Assembly (NCBI RefSeq): GCF_001683915.1 | Contig: NZ_LXTT01000005.1 | Location: 1-59,707 of the forward strand | Source: Allomuricauda sp. CP2A | GTDB taxonomy: Bacteria > Bacteroidota > Bacteroidia > Flavobacteriales > Flavobacteriaceae | Direction: 5' to 3' | DNA length: 59,707 bases | Shown: positions 43,066-53,234 of the stretch, piece by piece | Layout: each line of letters opens with the position of its first letter | How positions within the stretch are numbered: position 1 is the first letter of the stretch | Notes under the pieces: model-generated | Seen by the model: only the letters and a program-made list of their open reading frames with translations | What the model was told of the DNA's origin: nothing | Database searches by the model: none | Translations under genes and position numbers: made by a program

Positions 43066-43263
43066 ATGATATGGAATTTTTTATATGATGAAGGTTCCGG
43101 TAGCACTTACAATTCTGTGAAAGGTTGGTACAGGGACAAAAGGTATCTCATGTATCCATTGATCATTATGCTCGGAATTTGGATTGTCATCTTCCGCTGC
43201 TTCAAATTCTCCATCCTAAGACCTATCCCATGGAAAAACAAGCCATCATCAACAAGCAGATAG
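43066..43263 (+). CDS. Possible small membrane protein (65 aa)
   Basis: MIWNFLYDEGSGSTYNSVKGWYRDKRYLMYPLIIMLGIWIVIFRCF followed by a basic tail. One membrane helix. It overlaps the next gene by 34 bases in another frame, which weakens the case. It could be a small subunit of the potassium operon or not coding. Confidence 0.3.
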   Translation: MIWNFLYDEGSGSTYNSVKGWYRDKRYLMYPLIIMLGIWIVIFRCFKFSILRPIPWKNKPSSTSR

Positions 43264-43592
43264 CGGATTTGTTGGTCAGTCTTTGTTTCAGCATCAATGA
43301 ACTGAAAAAAATATCAATGGATGAGCCCGGACCAAATGCCATGCTCTTTCAATGGGTCCATACCGATGTAAAGCAACGGATGGATGCGCTGTTGGGAGCC
43401 TTGGGCATGCGGGGCTTGGTCAAGGAAGCAAGCAAGACCATGGATTTTGTCAAGAATACCATCGCCATTTATGAAACGGTTCCCAATGGATCGGGGAATA
43501 AGACTCAGGTTCTGGGACTCCTGGACAACATTCTTTCCGAGGTAACCGAACTGGAACATCTTTTAACACGCCATTTAAAATATAATTCATGA
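43230..43592 (+). CDS. Hypothetical helical protein of the potassium operon
   Basis: 120 residues from the ATG at 43230 (MEKQAIINKQIADLLVSLCF). Mostly amphipathic helices; no recognised family. Its stop overlaps the start of the TrkH gene (ATGA), so it is translated in step with the transporter. It may be a soluble regulator. Confidence 0.6.
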   Translation: MEKQAIINKQIADLLVSLCFSINELKKISMDEPGPNAMLFQWVHTDVKQRMDALLGALGMRGLVKEASKTMDFVKNTIAIYETVPNGSGNKTQVLGLLDNILSEVTELEHLLTRHLKYNS

Positions 43593-44926
43593 ACACCTTG
43601 TTAAGGAAATACAGAAAATTTCAGTTGACATTGTCCCCCCAACAAAACCTGTTGTACGGCTTTCTGGTCTATACCCTTATCGGGTGGTCACTTTTGTCCC
43701 TCCCCCTCTCCCATAAACTGGATGTTCATGCCTTGGACAGCCTGTTCATTGCCACCTCTGCCATTTCCACTACGGGCCTGGTCACGGTGAGTGTATTTGA
43801 TACCTACTCCTGGTTCGGCCAGTTCATTATCTTGCTCCTGTTCCAAATAGGGGGAATCGGCTATATGACCTTTACTACCTTTGTCCTGCTTTCCAAAAAA
43901 AGTGATCTCACCCATTGGCACCAACGTATCCTCAATGCCGAGTTTACCATGCCCAAGGGGTTTCAGGTAAAGGATTTTCTGAGGTCGGTCATCCTTTTCA
44001 CTTTCACCATCGAGGTCATTGGAGCCCTATGTCTTTACATTGCCTTTACCAATGCAGGGGTGGAACATAACTTTGCCCTGTGGAGCAGTATCTATCATAG
44101 TGTCTCGGCCTTTTGCACCGCTGGCTTTGGACTGTACAATGACAGTTTTGAACAGTTTACGGACAATCCCTCTATTAATATCATACTCTCCTTTTTGGCC
44201 ATCTGTGGTTCCTTGGGCTTTATTGTGGTCACCGACTTTTGGAACAGGCTTTCCGGGAAAACGAAGGATATCACCTTCACCACCAAGATCATTTTGGGGG
44301 CCATGGCCATCCTATTGGTCTTTGGCACCCTGATGATCTACTGTTTCGAGCCATCCGTGGAAGACCTTGCAGGACATCGGTTGATGGCCTCCTTCTTCCA
44401 GGCCATGACCGCCTTGACCACGGTAGGGTTCAACACGGTCCCATTGGGGGGTTTTGCTACCGGGAGCCTTTTGGTCGTTGTTTTTCTCATGTATATAGGG
44501 GCCTCACCATCTGGTACCGGAGGGGGTATGAAGACCACAACGGTCACCGCCCTGATCGCGATTATGTGGAGCCGGATCAGGAACAATAGACAAGTAACCT
44601 TTTGGGGAAGGACCATCCCCTTGGAAAGGCTCTATGTGGCCACTTCCGTGTTCATGCTCTATGCATCCGTTATATTTTTGGCCACTTTTCTGTTGTCCCT
44701 GACAGAAAATTTTCCTTTGGAACAGATACTTTTTGAGACCACCTCAGCGATCGGCACTGTTGGCCTGAGCACTGGGATAACGGGGAATTTGGGGTCCTTT
44801 GGAAAAATGGTCCTTATCGTTGTGATGTTTGTGGGCAGGCTGGGCCTGTTGACCTTTGGCCTGGCCATTCTTGCCAAAAAGAACAAGCTGAGGATCAAAA
44901 AAGGCAGTGAAGACTTGGCGATTTAG
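43589..44926 (+). CDS. TrkH/KtrB-family potassium channel subunit 1
   Basis: 445 residues, with about ten membrane helices and the four pore-loop filter segments each with a conserved Gly: TSAISTTGLVTV, SAFCTAGFGLY, MTALTTVGFNTV and TSAIGTVGLSTG. This is the size and pattern of KtrB. Its start overlaps the preceding gene by 4 bases. It needs a TrkA/KtrA gating ring, which is encoded downstream at 46889. Confidence 0.9.
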   Translation: MNTLLRKYRKFQLTLSPQQNLLYGFLVYTLIGWSLLSLPLSHKLDVHALDSLFIATSAISTTGLVTVSVFDTYSWFGQFIILLLFQIGGIGYMTFTTFVLLSKKSDLTHWHQRILNAEFTMPKGFQVKDFLRSVILFTFTIEVIGALCLYIAFTNAGVEHNFALWSSIYHSVSAFCTAGFGLYNDSFEQFTDNPSINIILSFLAICGSLGFIVVTDFWNRLSGKTKDITFTTKIILGAMAILLVFGTLMIYCFEPSVEDLAGHRLMASFFQAMTALTTVGFNTVPLGGFATGSLLVVVFLMYIGASPSGTGGGMKTTTVTALIAIMWSRIRNNRQVTFWGRTIPLERLYVATSVFMLYASVIFLATFLLSLTENFPLEQILFETTSAIGTVGLSTGITGNLGSFGKMVLIVVMFVGRLGLLTFGLAILAKKNKLRIKKGSEDLAI

Positions 44927-45089
44927 CCCATTTGTCCCCATCATTCCCCCAGGAAGGTCTTGGTCTTTGGAACCATAGCCATTATTTACCTCTCAACCGC
45001 ACTTGCCCTTTGAGCGGGCATCCAATCTTTATAAAATCTTTATAACGCTATCCATACCTTTACGGTTTCCAACCGAATTATGGTTTTCT

Positions 45090-46877
45090 ATGTCGCTTTT
45101 CAAATGGGGAGGGTCAAGGCTTTTTGATTGGGAGTTTTCCAAAATTCTTTTTCAATTGGCCTTTTATACAAGCATTATTGGGGTTTTTCTATTCGTTGTC
45201 GATTTTGGCTTTGATAAATCTCAACAGGTCCAGATTTGGTTCAATACCTTTTATTTTGTGGTCATCGGTCTGGGAATTTTGGCCACGGCCCTACGGTACG
45301 TGGAACGCCAAAAACAGATCAAGCGTGCCGTTGTTATTTTTGATGCGGTGACCATTCTGGTGACCCTGATGATACTCTACGCCCATTTTTTTGGTGAGGA
45401 GGCACATAGGCACCTATCGTTCCTATACAATGACAATTGGGTGAAATTTGCGATTATCCTTACGTTTGTGCGGGAGTTTTCAGAGCAGGAAATCAACTAT
45501 AAAAAGACACTTCTCAATCCCGCGCAATTGTTCATTGCCAGTTTTTTGGGCATCATTTTGGTCGGTTCACTTTTGTTGATGTTGCCCAATGCCACCCATA
45601 ATGGCATTTCCTTTTTGGATGCTTTGTTCACCTCCACCAGTGCTGTATGTGTAACGGGACTCATCGTTGTGGACACGGGAAGCTACTTTACCGTTTTTGG
45701 ACAATCGATCATCCTCTGCCTTATCCAGGCCGGGGGAATCGGGATCCTGACTGTGGCAAGCTATTTCAGTTACTTTTTCAAAGGGGGTGCCTCCTATGAA
45801 AACCAGTTGACCTTGAGCGATATGACCGGAAGCAAAAAGCTGGGGGAGGTTTTCGCGACTTTGAGACGCATCCTGGTCATTACATTTTCAATTGAGTTGG
45901 TTGCGGCACTATTGATCTATTTGAGCATGGACAATAACTTGTTCGCCTCTTTTTTTCAACGCTTTTTCTTTTCGGTGTTCCACGCGGTATCGGCCTTCTG
46001 CAATGCCGGATTTTCCACCTTGCCCAACAGTCTTTACGAAACTGGATTCCGATACAATTATACGCTCCAAGTGGTTATCATTGCTGCCTTTGTATTGGGT
46101 GGACTGGGGTTTCCGATCGTGGTGAACATCATAAAGTATCTCAAATATTTTGTCTTAAGGAAACTGTTCTTCCTAACCGGGGAAGAAAAAAAGTATAGGC
46201 CTTGGGTACTGAACCTAAACAGTCGAATTACACTCATAACGACCATTTCCCTCACCGTTTTGGGGACCATACTATTCTATTTTAATGAATATGACAATAC
46301 CTTGGCGGAGCATCAGGGTATAGGAAAAGTGGTAACGGCCCTTTTTGGTGCTGCTACCCCAAGGACGGCCGGTTTCAATTCCGTGGATATGGCAGCGTTG
46401 GAATTTTCCACGATCATGATGATCTTTTTGTTGATGTGGGTGGGTGCTTCCCCCGCTTCCACCGGAGGCGGAATCAAGACCAACACCTTTGCCATTGCTA
46501 CCCTTAATTTTTTGAGCCTTGCCAAAGGAAAGGCCAAGATCGAGGTCTTTAGAAGGGAAATCGCAGAAATCTCGGTAAGACGTGCCTTTGCGGTGATAGC
46601 ACTTTCGCTCTTGGTCATCGGCACAGGGATTATGCTGATTTCCGTTTTTGATAGTGAAAAGAAATTGCTGGACATCGCCTTTGAATGTTTTTCCGCTTAT
46701 AGTACGGTGGGATTGAGCCTTGGAATTACCGCAAATTTAAGTGCCGCCAGCAAGTTTGTCATCATAGCAGTGATGTTCATTGGGCGGATCAGTATGCTCA
46801 CCTTGTTGATCGCGGTTTTCAAAAAGGTCAAACAGAAAAATTACAGGTATCCCGTTGAGGAGCTTACCATTAACTAA
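45090..46877 (+). CDS. TrkH-family potassium channel subunit 2 (long form)
   Basis: 595 residues from the ATG at 45090 (MSLFKWGG); upstream in-frame starts look non-coding. About 120 extra N-terminal residues with four membrane helices precede a TrkH core with filter segments TSAVCVTGLIVV, VSAFCNAGFSTL, AATPRTAGFNSV and FSAYSTVGLSLG. It is 163 bp downstream of the first TrkH gene and 11 bp before trkA. The extra N-domain may be a regulatory membrane module. Confidence 0.9.
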   Translation: MSLFKWGGSRLFDWEFSKILFQLAFYTSIIGVFLFVVDFGFDKSQQVQIWFNTFYFVVIGLGILATALRYVERQKQIKRAVVIFDAVTILVTLMILYAHFFGEEAHRHLSFLYNDNWVKFAIILTFVREFSEQEINYKKTLLNPAQLFIASFLGIILVGSLLLMLPNATHNGISFLDALFTSTSAVCVTGLIVVDTGSYFTVFGQSIILCLIQAGGIGILTVASYFSYFFKGGASYENQLTLSDMTGSKKLGEVFATLRRILVITFSIELVAALLIYLSMDNNLFASFFQRFFFSVFHAVSAFCNAGFSTLPNSLYETGFRYNYTLQVVIIAAFVLGGLGFPIVVNIIKYLKYFVLRKLFFLTGEEKKYRPWVLNLNSRITLITTISLTVLGTILFYFNEYDNTLAEHQGIGKVVTALFGAATPRTAGFNSVDMAALEFSTIMMIFLLMWVGASPASTGGGIKTNTFAIATLNFLSLAKGKAKIEVFRREIAEISVRRAFAVIALSLLVIGTGIMLISVFDSEKKLLDIAFECFSAYSTVGLSLGITANLSAASKFVIIAVMFIGRISMLTLLIAVFKKVKQKNYRYPVEELTIN

Positions 46878-46888
46878 AAAACATCAAT

Positions 46889-47575
46889 ATGAAGTATATC
46901 GTTGTGGGATTGGGCAGTTTTGGTGCCTCACTATCGGAAAAATTGACCGAACAGGGCAATGAAGTTATCGGTATAGACTCTAACATGAACCGCGTGGACA
47001 ATTACAAGGAACGCATTTCCCATACCATTTGTATGGATGCCACCGATGAGTTTACGGTGTCAGGCCTTCCCTTGGAGGATACAGATATGGTCATTGTGGC
47101 CATTGGGGAGGACAAAGGGGCCAGTGTGATGGCCACGGCCCTTTTCAAGAACTTTCAGGTGAAGCGTTTGATCAGCCGATCTATTGACGAACTGCATGAA
47201 AAAGTGCTGCATGCCATCGGCGTGGATGAAATTGTGCACCCAGAGGAAGAATCAGCCGAGCGCTGGGCCAAAAAGCTTTGCTTGAAAGGCGTTGTGGATT
47301 CTTTTGAACTGAACGACGATTACAGTATTGTAGAGGTAGATGTACCAAAGAAACTTCATGGAAAGACCATTAGGGAGAGCAATATCAGGGAAGAGTACAA
47401 CCTATTGGTATTGACCACTATTGCCAATACCGAAGAAAGGACCGTAGTGGGAAAGACACGAAATGTAACGAAAGTGAAAGGAGTGGCCAATCCCGATAGT
47501 CTCTTGAACAAGGACGATATCATAGTGGTCTATGGTTCGAACAAGGATATCAAGAAGTTTTTAAAGGATGATTGA
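46889..47575 (+). CDS. trkA: TrkA/KtrA-family cytoplasmic gating protein (RCK)
   Basis: 228 residues. RCK-N with Rossmann motif GLGSFGASLSEKL and acidic nucleotide-binding residue in VIGIDSN, and RCK-C at about 140-225 (VEVDVPKKLHGKTIRE...DIIVVYGSNKDIKKFL). It gates TrkH/KtrB pores in response to nucleotides. It is 11 bp after trkH2 and the next gene overlaps its stop by 8 bases. Confidence 0.92.
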   Translation: MKYIVVGLGSFGASLSEKLTEQGNEVIGIDSNMNRVDNYKERISHTICMDATDEFTVSGLPLEDTDMVIVAIGEDKGASVMATALFKNFQVKRLISRSIDELHEKVLHAIGVDEIVHPEEESAERWAKKLCLKGVVDSFELNDDYSIVEVDVPKKLHGKTIRESNIREEYNLLVLTTIANTEERTVVGKTRNVTKVKGVANPDSLLNKDDIIVVYGSNKDIKKFLKDD

Positions 47576-47875
47576 TTCAAGGAATATTCTCATTTTTGGG
47601 TTGTTAATGGCAATGATCACTGCTTCCTCCTGTCAGGACAGGGATTACGAAAAACTGCGCTTGGAACGGCAACGTGGCGAGGATTCATTGGCCAATTCGG
47701 TCGAGGGCAAGAGGGCAAGACGGCAAGAATTCCCAAGGACCATTTTGAGACCATTGTTTTCGAAGGCTGTGAATACCTGATCTATAAGGAGGAGCCCGAT
47801 TCCAATTCAGCATTCGGGTTCATGGCCCATAAAGGGAATTGTAGCAATCCCATACACGTATTAAATCCCAATTAG
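47568..47875 (+). pseudogene. Small lipoprotein, frameshifted
   Basis: Starts as a lipoprotein (MIDSRNILIFGLLMAMITASSCQDRDYEKLRLERQ) but the frame derails at about 47745 and stops at 47780. The other frame continues KDHFETIVFEGCEYLIYKEE and FMAHKGNCSNPIHVLNPN to a TAG at 47873-47875, the usual C-terminus of a small flavobacterial protein family with a conserved GCEYLIY motif. One A seems to be missing at CCAAGG. Possibly a sequence error rather than a true loss. Confidence 0.65.
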
Positions 47876-48075
47876 GCTCTTATTATTGGGGTTTAGTGGG
47901 ATGGCCGTAATAAATGTCTGATAAATCCATTAAGGGTTTGACCATGAAATTGCTATCCGTTACGGCCCAAATTTTTAAATTCTATTGAAAAATTAAAATA
48001 AAGAAAATGGAAGCTAATAGATTTTTAGTTACATGATAGATAATTTTCAGGGCTGATTGATTAGGTTTAATGGGT

Positions 48076-48669
48076 TCAGACAGAAGTCCGTTCATCTTTT
48101 AAAATGCCATTCATAAAAATTTCTTGAACATCGCTATAGATGTTTTTATTCTCCATATTGAGTAACTGATGGTATTCTGGCCTAAGGGGCATCATTGTTA
48201 GGTTCAAATATATAGCAAGAATAAGGTCAAGATCGATATCCTTCCTTACCGCCCCTTCAGAAATACCGGTTTCAAATAGCCGTTTATAATACTTCTTTAT
48301 TCTTTTAGTGCGCTGTTGTTCATAATAATCCCCAATTCCAGGAGTGCTTATTGCAAGATCTTTGAGAAAGGCATCACTGACTTTTGAAAGATAGTTCTTT
48401 GTAAATTCGGAGATGATGATAAGTTTGTCCTTAAATGGCAGGTTTTCATTCTCAGTGACACTTTCCAATTTGGTGTTAATTTTATTATTGATCTCATCAA
48501 TAACTGCCTTTACAAGATCTTCTTTTGAGGAGTAATGATTGTAGAGACTGCTTTTGCTTGTGCGCAATTCTTCCACTAAACTATCCATTGAGACACGGTA
48601 AAACCCATGTCTCAAAAATTTTTCGTAAGCTAATTTTAAAACTCTTTTTTTTATTGTTCCTTTTTTCAT
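48076..48669 (-). CDS. TetR/AcrR-family transcriptional repressor
   Basis: 197 residues with an N-terminal TetR helix-turn-helix (about 20-50, VSMDSLVEELRTSKSSLYNHYSSKEDLVKAV) and a divergent ligand domain. It is transcribed away from the membrane-protein gene at 48957. A palindrome in between is the probable operator. Confidence 0.9.
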   Translation of the reverse strand: MKKGTIKKRVLKLAYEKFLRHGFYRVSMDSLVEELRTSKSSLYNHYSSKEDLVKAVIDEINNKINTKLESVTENENLPFKDKLIIISEFTKNYLSKVSDAFLKDLAISTPGIGDYYEQQRTKRIKKYYKRLFETGISEGAVRKDIDLDLILAIYLNLTMMPLRPEYHQLLNMENKNIYSDVQEIFMNGILKDERTSV

Positions 48670-48797
48670 GAAGGTAATGTACTAAGAAAACTTTAATGGC
48701 AAGAATCAACCGACCATTCCAGCTGGAGAATCTATCAATGGAGCAAGAATTTTATTATTGACAATCAAATTTCTAACCCGAGAATTCAAATAAACGT

Positions 48798-48828
48798 TAT
48801 ATTTGTACTAAATATACTATTTTAGTAC
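48798..48828. promoter_or_regulatory. Promoter box and palindromic operator between tetR and the membrane-protein gene
   Basis: TATATTTG at 48798-48805 matches the Bacteroidetes -7 box TAnnTTTG. It overlaps a 24-bp palindrome at 48805-48828 with arms GTACTAAA / TTTAGTAC-type. Overlap of box and palindrome implies direct repression of rightward transcription by the TetR protein. Confidence 0.6.
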
Positions 48829-48956
48829 TTTATAGAAGTAATCAAATTTAGCCTGAGTTATGTAGAGTACTATGGTTCATTGGGTTTTGAAGGGATGTCA
48901 AATATTTAGTGGTGAAAAATTATAATGGTTGTTACTGCTATTTAATACTCAATATT

Positions 48957-49631
48957 ATGTTTGCAATAAATCATGCGGCATCTGCTTTAATTTTTAAAAA
49001 GCAGTTAAGAAACAAGGTTTCCGTTGTCTGGGTTTTATTATCTGTGCAGTTCGTGGAACTGCTATGGGTGCTATTAAATTTGTTGGGCGTTGAGAACACT
49101 GTAACTGAGAAGACTGTAAACTATGTTGGTGATATTCATTTGGATTATATGCCTTTCTCCCATTCCGTTCTGTCCTCGTTTATCATAGCAGTAGTCGGGG
49201 GTGGTTTGTTCTTGGTATGGAAGAGGTCTTGGCGGGTTGCCATTTGGATGGCTCTCGCCCTTCTTTCTCATATTGTCCTGGATTTATTGACTCATGCCGC
49301 GGATATTCCTTTGGGTTTTTCGAATAATTCCTTGTTGGGCATGGGGTTATATTCTTCGGCACCTATAGTGGCATTTTTCCTAGAACTGGCATTTGGAATT
49401 TTCTGCTGGTGGTACTACAAAGGAAGTAAGTCATTATTTTGGATTATCCTTCTATTCAATCTTGCCAATCTAACTATGTTCGTTCCACAGATAAAAGGTT
49501 TAGAGTTCTATTTGGCAGACAAACCAGTTTTGATTTCTGTTGTCATCTTAGTTCAAATTTTACTCACACTTTTCCTAGTGGGAAGGACCTCCGGGCATCA
49601 AGGAATTATTGAGGTGGTTGAAACCCGTTAA
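48957..49631 (+). CDS. Polytopic membrane protein, DUF457/YdjM-like putative metal-dependent hydrolase
   Basis: 224 residues from the ATG at 48957 (MFAINHAASALIF). About six helices and three His/Asp motifs near the membrane: NHAASA, PFSHSVLSS and LLSHIVLDLLTHA. This is the pattern of the DUF457/LexA-regulated inner-membrane family. It is the likely target of the divergent TetR repressor. Confidence 0.6.
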   Translation: MFAINHAASALIFKKQLRNKVSVVWVLLSVQFVELLWVLLNLLGVENTVTEKTVNYVGDIHLDYMPFSHSVLSSFIIAVVGGGLFLVWKRSWRVAIWMALALLSHIVLDLLTHAADIPLGFSNNSLLGMGLYSSAPIVAFFLELAFGIFCWWYYKGSKSLFWIILLFNLANLTMFVPQIKGLEFYLADKPVLISVVILVQILLTLFLVGRTSGHQGIIEVVETR

Positions 49632-50072
49632 AGGGTTAATACTATTATTAAACAGGTAGGAAGTAGTGAAGACAATAGTGATATTAATGATTAGTATGGT
49701 TTATTTTGGGCATGCTTTTGTCAAGACGAAGATATCTCAGATTAAGATACTATTTGGAATGTATAAAGGAGTCTTACATAATTACAATCGGGCCGGCATT
49801 AGGGATGTTGGAGATCTAAATCGGCTTTTTTCGTGAAGAAACTAAGAGACGAGCTGTTAAGTTTTTTTGATTTAATTAAACTTAATTTATAATTTTAATA
49901 ATATTTGAGAATAAAATTCGTTACGGATAAAATTACAAGGGCCTTGTAATTTTAATTTAATAGACCAACAATATCTAAATTGCCAACATGCCTCAGAAGT
50001 TAATTTTTTACCAGTGATTTGGTTGTCTAACCGTTTCAATTATCCCAAACCTTTTCAACCAACCTCAAAGGA
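49632..50072. other. AT-rich region without a supported gene
   Basis: 441 bases. No open frame with recognisable content. The section 49855-50060 is very AT-rich and probably carries the promoter of the sensor gene. Confidence 0.4.
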
Positions 50073-53000
50073 ATGTCCCCCACTCCAGATGCTTCCAGTT
50101 TATCGGAAGACTATATTTTTGATTTTTGTCCACACCCCATGTGGGTTTATGATTTAGAGACGCTTCGTTTTCTAAAGGTCAATGATGCTGCTGTCCAACA
50201 GTATGGCTTTACAAAAGGCCGTTTTCTCCGTATGACCCTTAAAGCCATTAGACCTAAAGAAGATATTCCCAAGCTACAGATAGCCATCGAGAATGCCAAA
50301 GGTAGAAAGGATACCTACAAAGAGGGCTTTTATCGCCATAAGAAAAAGGATGGTACGGTTTTCCCGGTATTCCTAAAAGGCAATCTCATTCAATATAAAG
50401 GCAGACAAGCTGAACTTGTCATTGCAGTGGATGTTTCCGATACCGTAGATCACGAGAAAAGATTGCTTTCCCAAAACCGACTTTTCCAGGCCATATCGGA
50501 CATGAACAACAATTTGATTCGAAATCCGGATTGGTTGAAAGCCTTGGATGTTTGTTTTACATTGTTGTTGGAGACCTTGAAAATCCATCGGGTTTATTTC
50601 TTTCAGAGCGATTCAAAACATGATAGGATCATTTTAATGAAAATTAAGACCGGTCCCGGCCCTAAAATAAGTTCCGAACGATATGGATGCCCCGCCTTAC
50701 CCTTCCCAGTTCTACAGCACCTGATCGAGCGGTTGAGAAAAGGAAGGGTCTTTTCCATGAAGAGGTCGAAAATCTCCGACCCCAGTCTTGTAGAAACATT
50801 GGAGACGGAAAACCTAAAGTCATTATTGGCACTTCCTGTTTTTTCATCAGGCACTTTCAGGGGGTTTATCGGCTTGGAGGACCATGAGTTGGAAAGGAAT
50901 TGGACGAAAGAGGAAGTGCAATTGTTGAACACACTTACCACCAATCTATCCCACTTGATCAACCAATCAGATGTGTTGGACAAAGTGAAGAACAGCGAAA
51001 GTAGGTTCAAAAGCCTGGTGCTGAACGGAACCGATCTGATCTCCATCGTGGATATGGACGGGATCTACCGTTATGCTTCCCCATCTTTTGACAACCAATT
51101 AGGGTATTCAACCCATGATTTGATTGACACTTGTTTTTTTGATCGATTGTCCAATGAGGATGTACCACGGTTAAGGAGTGCACTCGAAATGGTGCAAGAG
51201 GCCCAGAAAGTTGAGATCGAACCATTCCGGTTTAAACATTCCAATGGGAACTGGAAGTGGATCGAATCCATTTGGAGCAACCATTTGGGCGAAACTAACA
51301 TCCAAGGAATTGTCATGAATTCCAAGGATGTTACCGATAGGGTGAGGTCCAAACTGAAGAAGGAGCTTGTACTGGACCTCGTTAAAGCTTTTGGAAATAA
51401 GGGAAGCCTTCGGGAGGGCCTTGACAACATGCTGGAAAAACTGGCAAAAGTGTGCGAGATCGAAGCCGCTGAGGTGTGGTTAAAATCAAAGGACGGGGCC
51501 AAATTCATCCTGCTAGGCCAGGCCAGTAGGGACAAAGACGGTGAGCTTTTTTTGAATCACCCCATGCCCGTGGATTTTTTTTCTACGGGGACGGGGGTAC
51601 AATGTAAAATTGAACGGGCGAACGAATTGATGATCTGGGATGATTTTGACAAGAAATCTGAATTTGTCCGATCAAATGTTGCCAAAAAGTTTGGGCTCAG
51701 AACCTGCATAGGCCTACCCATACTTTCGGGCCAGGAATCCATCGGGTGTCTCCTATTGCTCTCAAAGAAACCAAAAGATGAATTGGATGATGCCATATAC
51801 CTTTTGGAGGGAATTGGCCATCAGATAGGAGGAACCATCAAACAAAAAATGGTCCTGAGGGAATATTTGGAATTTTTTGAGCTCTCACCCGATCCTTTTT
51901 GCATCATTGGTTTTGATGGGAGAATAAAACAGGCCAATGAAGCCTTCGCCAGGGTTATAGGAATAAATCGAACTCAAATTGTGGGAGGCGAATTTGAAGC
52001 ATTCATCCATGAATCCAATCGGGACAAATTGGACCTCGTGTTACCCAATCGTTGTGGTTTGGGAAGAACGGATGGCGTTGAAATTCGTATGTTGTCCGTA
52101 AATAACATGGAAAAATGGTTCATATGGTCAAGTACTGCCAATAAAGACCATGAACTGGTGCTGGCCGTCGCCAAGGATATTACGGACCAAAAGGAATTAG
52201 AACAATCCTTTAAGATGTCAAATGCCAGGCTCCACCGGGCACACCGGATAGCCAAAATCGGTTATTGGTACAGAAGTTTCAGTTCGGACCTCAGTGAGTG
52301 GAGCCCAGAAACCTATCGGATTTTCGGATATACGCCGGAAAATTTCCTTCCGACCATGGAAAATGTCACCAATGCCTTCCATCCTGAAGATAGACACCTT
52401 ATCGAGGAAAACCCCAACAACCATCTAGAGCCAGGGGTCATCACAAAATTTGAGCATCGGATCATTACGGGGAACGGGGCCGTTAAATGGGTGCACCAAG
52501 AAATCCAAATGATCATCGATGAATCCACAGGGGAGCCACTGCATATTGAGGGAACGGTCCGGGATATTACGAAGGAGAAGGAATACGAGCTGCAATTAAG
52601 GATAAGTAAGGAACGTTTCCTATTGGCCATGTCAGCCAGTAAACAGGTCATTTGGGAGCTGGACCATCGATCCAAGACCATGTTATATTGCCAAGTTTCC
52701 AACCGGATTGAGGAACAAATAACAAAGCAAGCGTTTGAAATAGATAATGATTGGTTCAGAAGAATCCATCCAAAAGACAGGGAATTTGTTTGGGACACCC
52801 TTGAAAACCATTTGTTCGAATCTGAAAAGGATGATTGGGCGATCGAGTATCGGACAATTTCCGAAAACGGCTCCATTGGGCATGTCCTGGATAGTTTTTA
52901 TGTCCAAAGGGATTGCAATAACAACCCTATAAAAACTATTGGTTCGGCAACGGATGTTACGGTGGCAAGGGAACAATTGGAAAAAATTAAGAATCAGAAC

Positions 53001-53234
53001 AAAATGCTCACGGAAATAGCCTGGCTGCAGTCACATGCCATCCGTTCGCCCCTGACAAGGATAATGTCCCTGCTGATGCATCATAAGGCTTATGGGGAGG
53101 AAATTTTCTCAACCATGGATTTGTTGGATATTATTTCAACCTCCATTGATGAAATAGATAAAGAACTGCATAAGGTAATAAAGATAACCAACAAAAAATT
53201 TCATAATGACCAAGGAAATATTATTAATCGATGA
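50073..53234 (+). CDS. Multi-PAS/GAF sensor with a HisKA-like helix pair but no ATPase domain
   Basis: 1053 residues, no membrane segment. Order: PAS (about 10-130), GAF-like (about 140-300), PAS (about 305-430), GAF (about 435-600), PAS (about 605-720), PAS (about 730-860), PAS (about 865-980) and a short DHp-like segment with LQSHAIRSPLTRI (His988) to the end. There is no HATPase domain, so it cannot phosphorylate itself. The next gene, a lone receiver, overlaps by 29 bases. The pair may act as a phosphotransfer or scaffold module served by another kinase. Confidence 0.8.
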   Translation: MSPTPDASSLSEDYIFDFCPHPMWVYDLETLRFLKVNDAAVQQYGFTKGRFLRMTLKAIRPKEDIPKLQIAIENAKGRKDTYKEGFYRHKKKDGTVFPVFLKGNLIQYKGRQAELVIAVDVSDTVDHEKRLLSQNRLFQAISDMNNNLIRNPDWLKALDVCFTLLLETLKIHRVYFFQSDSKHDRIILMKIKTGPGPKISSERYGCPALPFPVLQHLIERLRKGRVFSMKRSKISDPSLVETLETENLKSLLALPVFSSGTFRGFIGLEDHELERNWTKEEVQLLNTLTTNLSHLINQSDVLDKVKNSESRFKSLVLNGTDLISIVDMDGIYRYASPSFDNQLGYSTHDLIDTCFFDRLSNEDVPRLRSALEMVQEAQKVEIEPFRFKHSNGNWKWIESIWSNHLGETNIQGIVMNSKDVTDRVRSKLKKELVLDLVKAFGNKGSLREGLDNMLEKLAKVCEIEAAEVWLKSKDGAKFILLGQASRDKDGELFLNHPMPVDFFSTGTGVQCKIERANELMIWDDFDKKSEFVRSNVAKKFGLRTCIGLPILSGQESIGCLLLLSKKPKDELDDAIYLLEGIGHQIGGTIKQKMVLREYLEFFELSPDPFCIIGFDGRIKQANEAFARVIGINRTQIVGGEFEAFIHESNRDKLDLVLPNRCGLGRTDGVEIRMLSVNNMEKWFIWSSTANKDHELVLAVAKDITDQKELEQSFKMSNARLHRAHRIAKIGYWYRSFSSDLSEWSPETYRIFGYTPENFLPTMENVTNAFHPEDRHLIEENPNNHLEPGVITKFEHRIITGNGAVKWVHQEIQMIIDESTGEPLHIEGTVRDITKEKEYELQLRISKERFLLAMSASKQVIWELDHRSKTMLYCQVSNRIEEQITKQAFEIDNDWFRRIHPKDREFVWDTLENHLFESEKDDWAIEYRTISENGSIGHVLDSFYVQRDCNNNPIKTIGSATDVTVAREQLEKIKNQNKMLTEIAWLQSHAIRSPLTRIMSLLMHHKAYGEEIFSTMDLLDIISTSIDEIDKELHKVIKITNKKFHNDQGNIINR

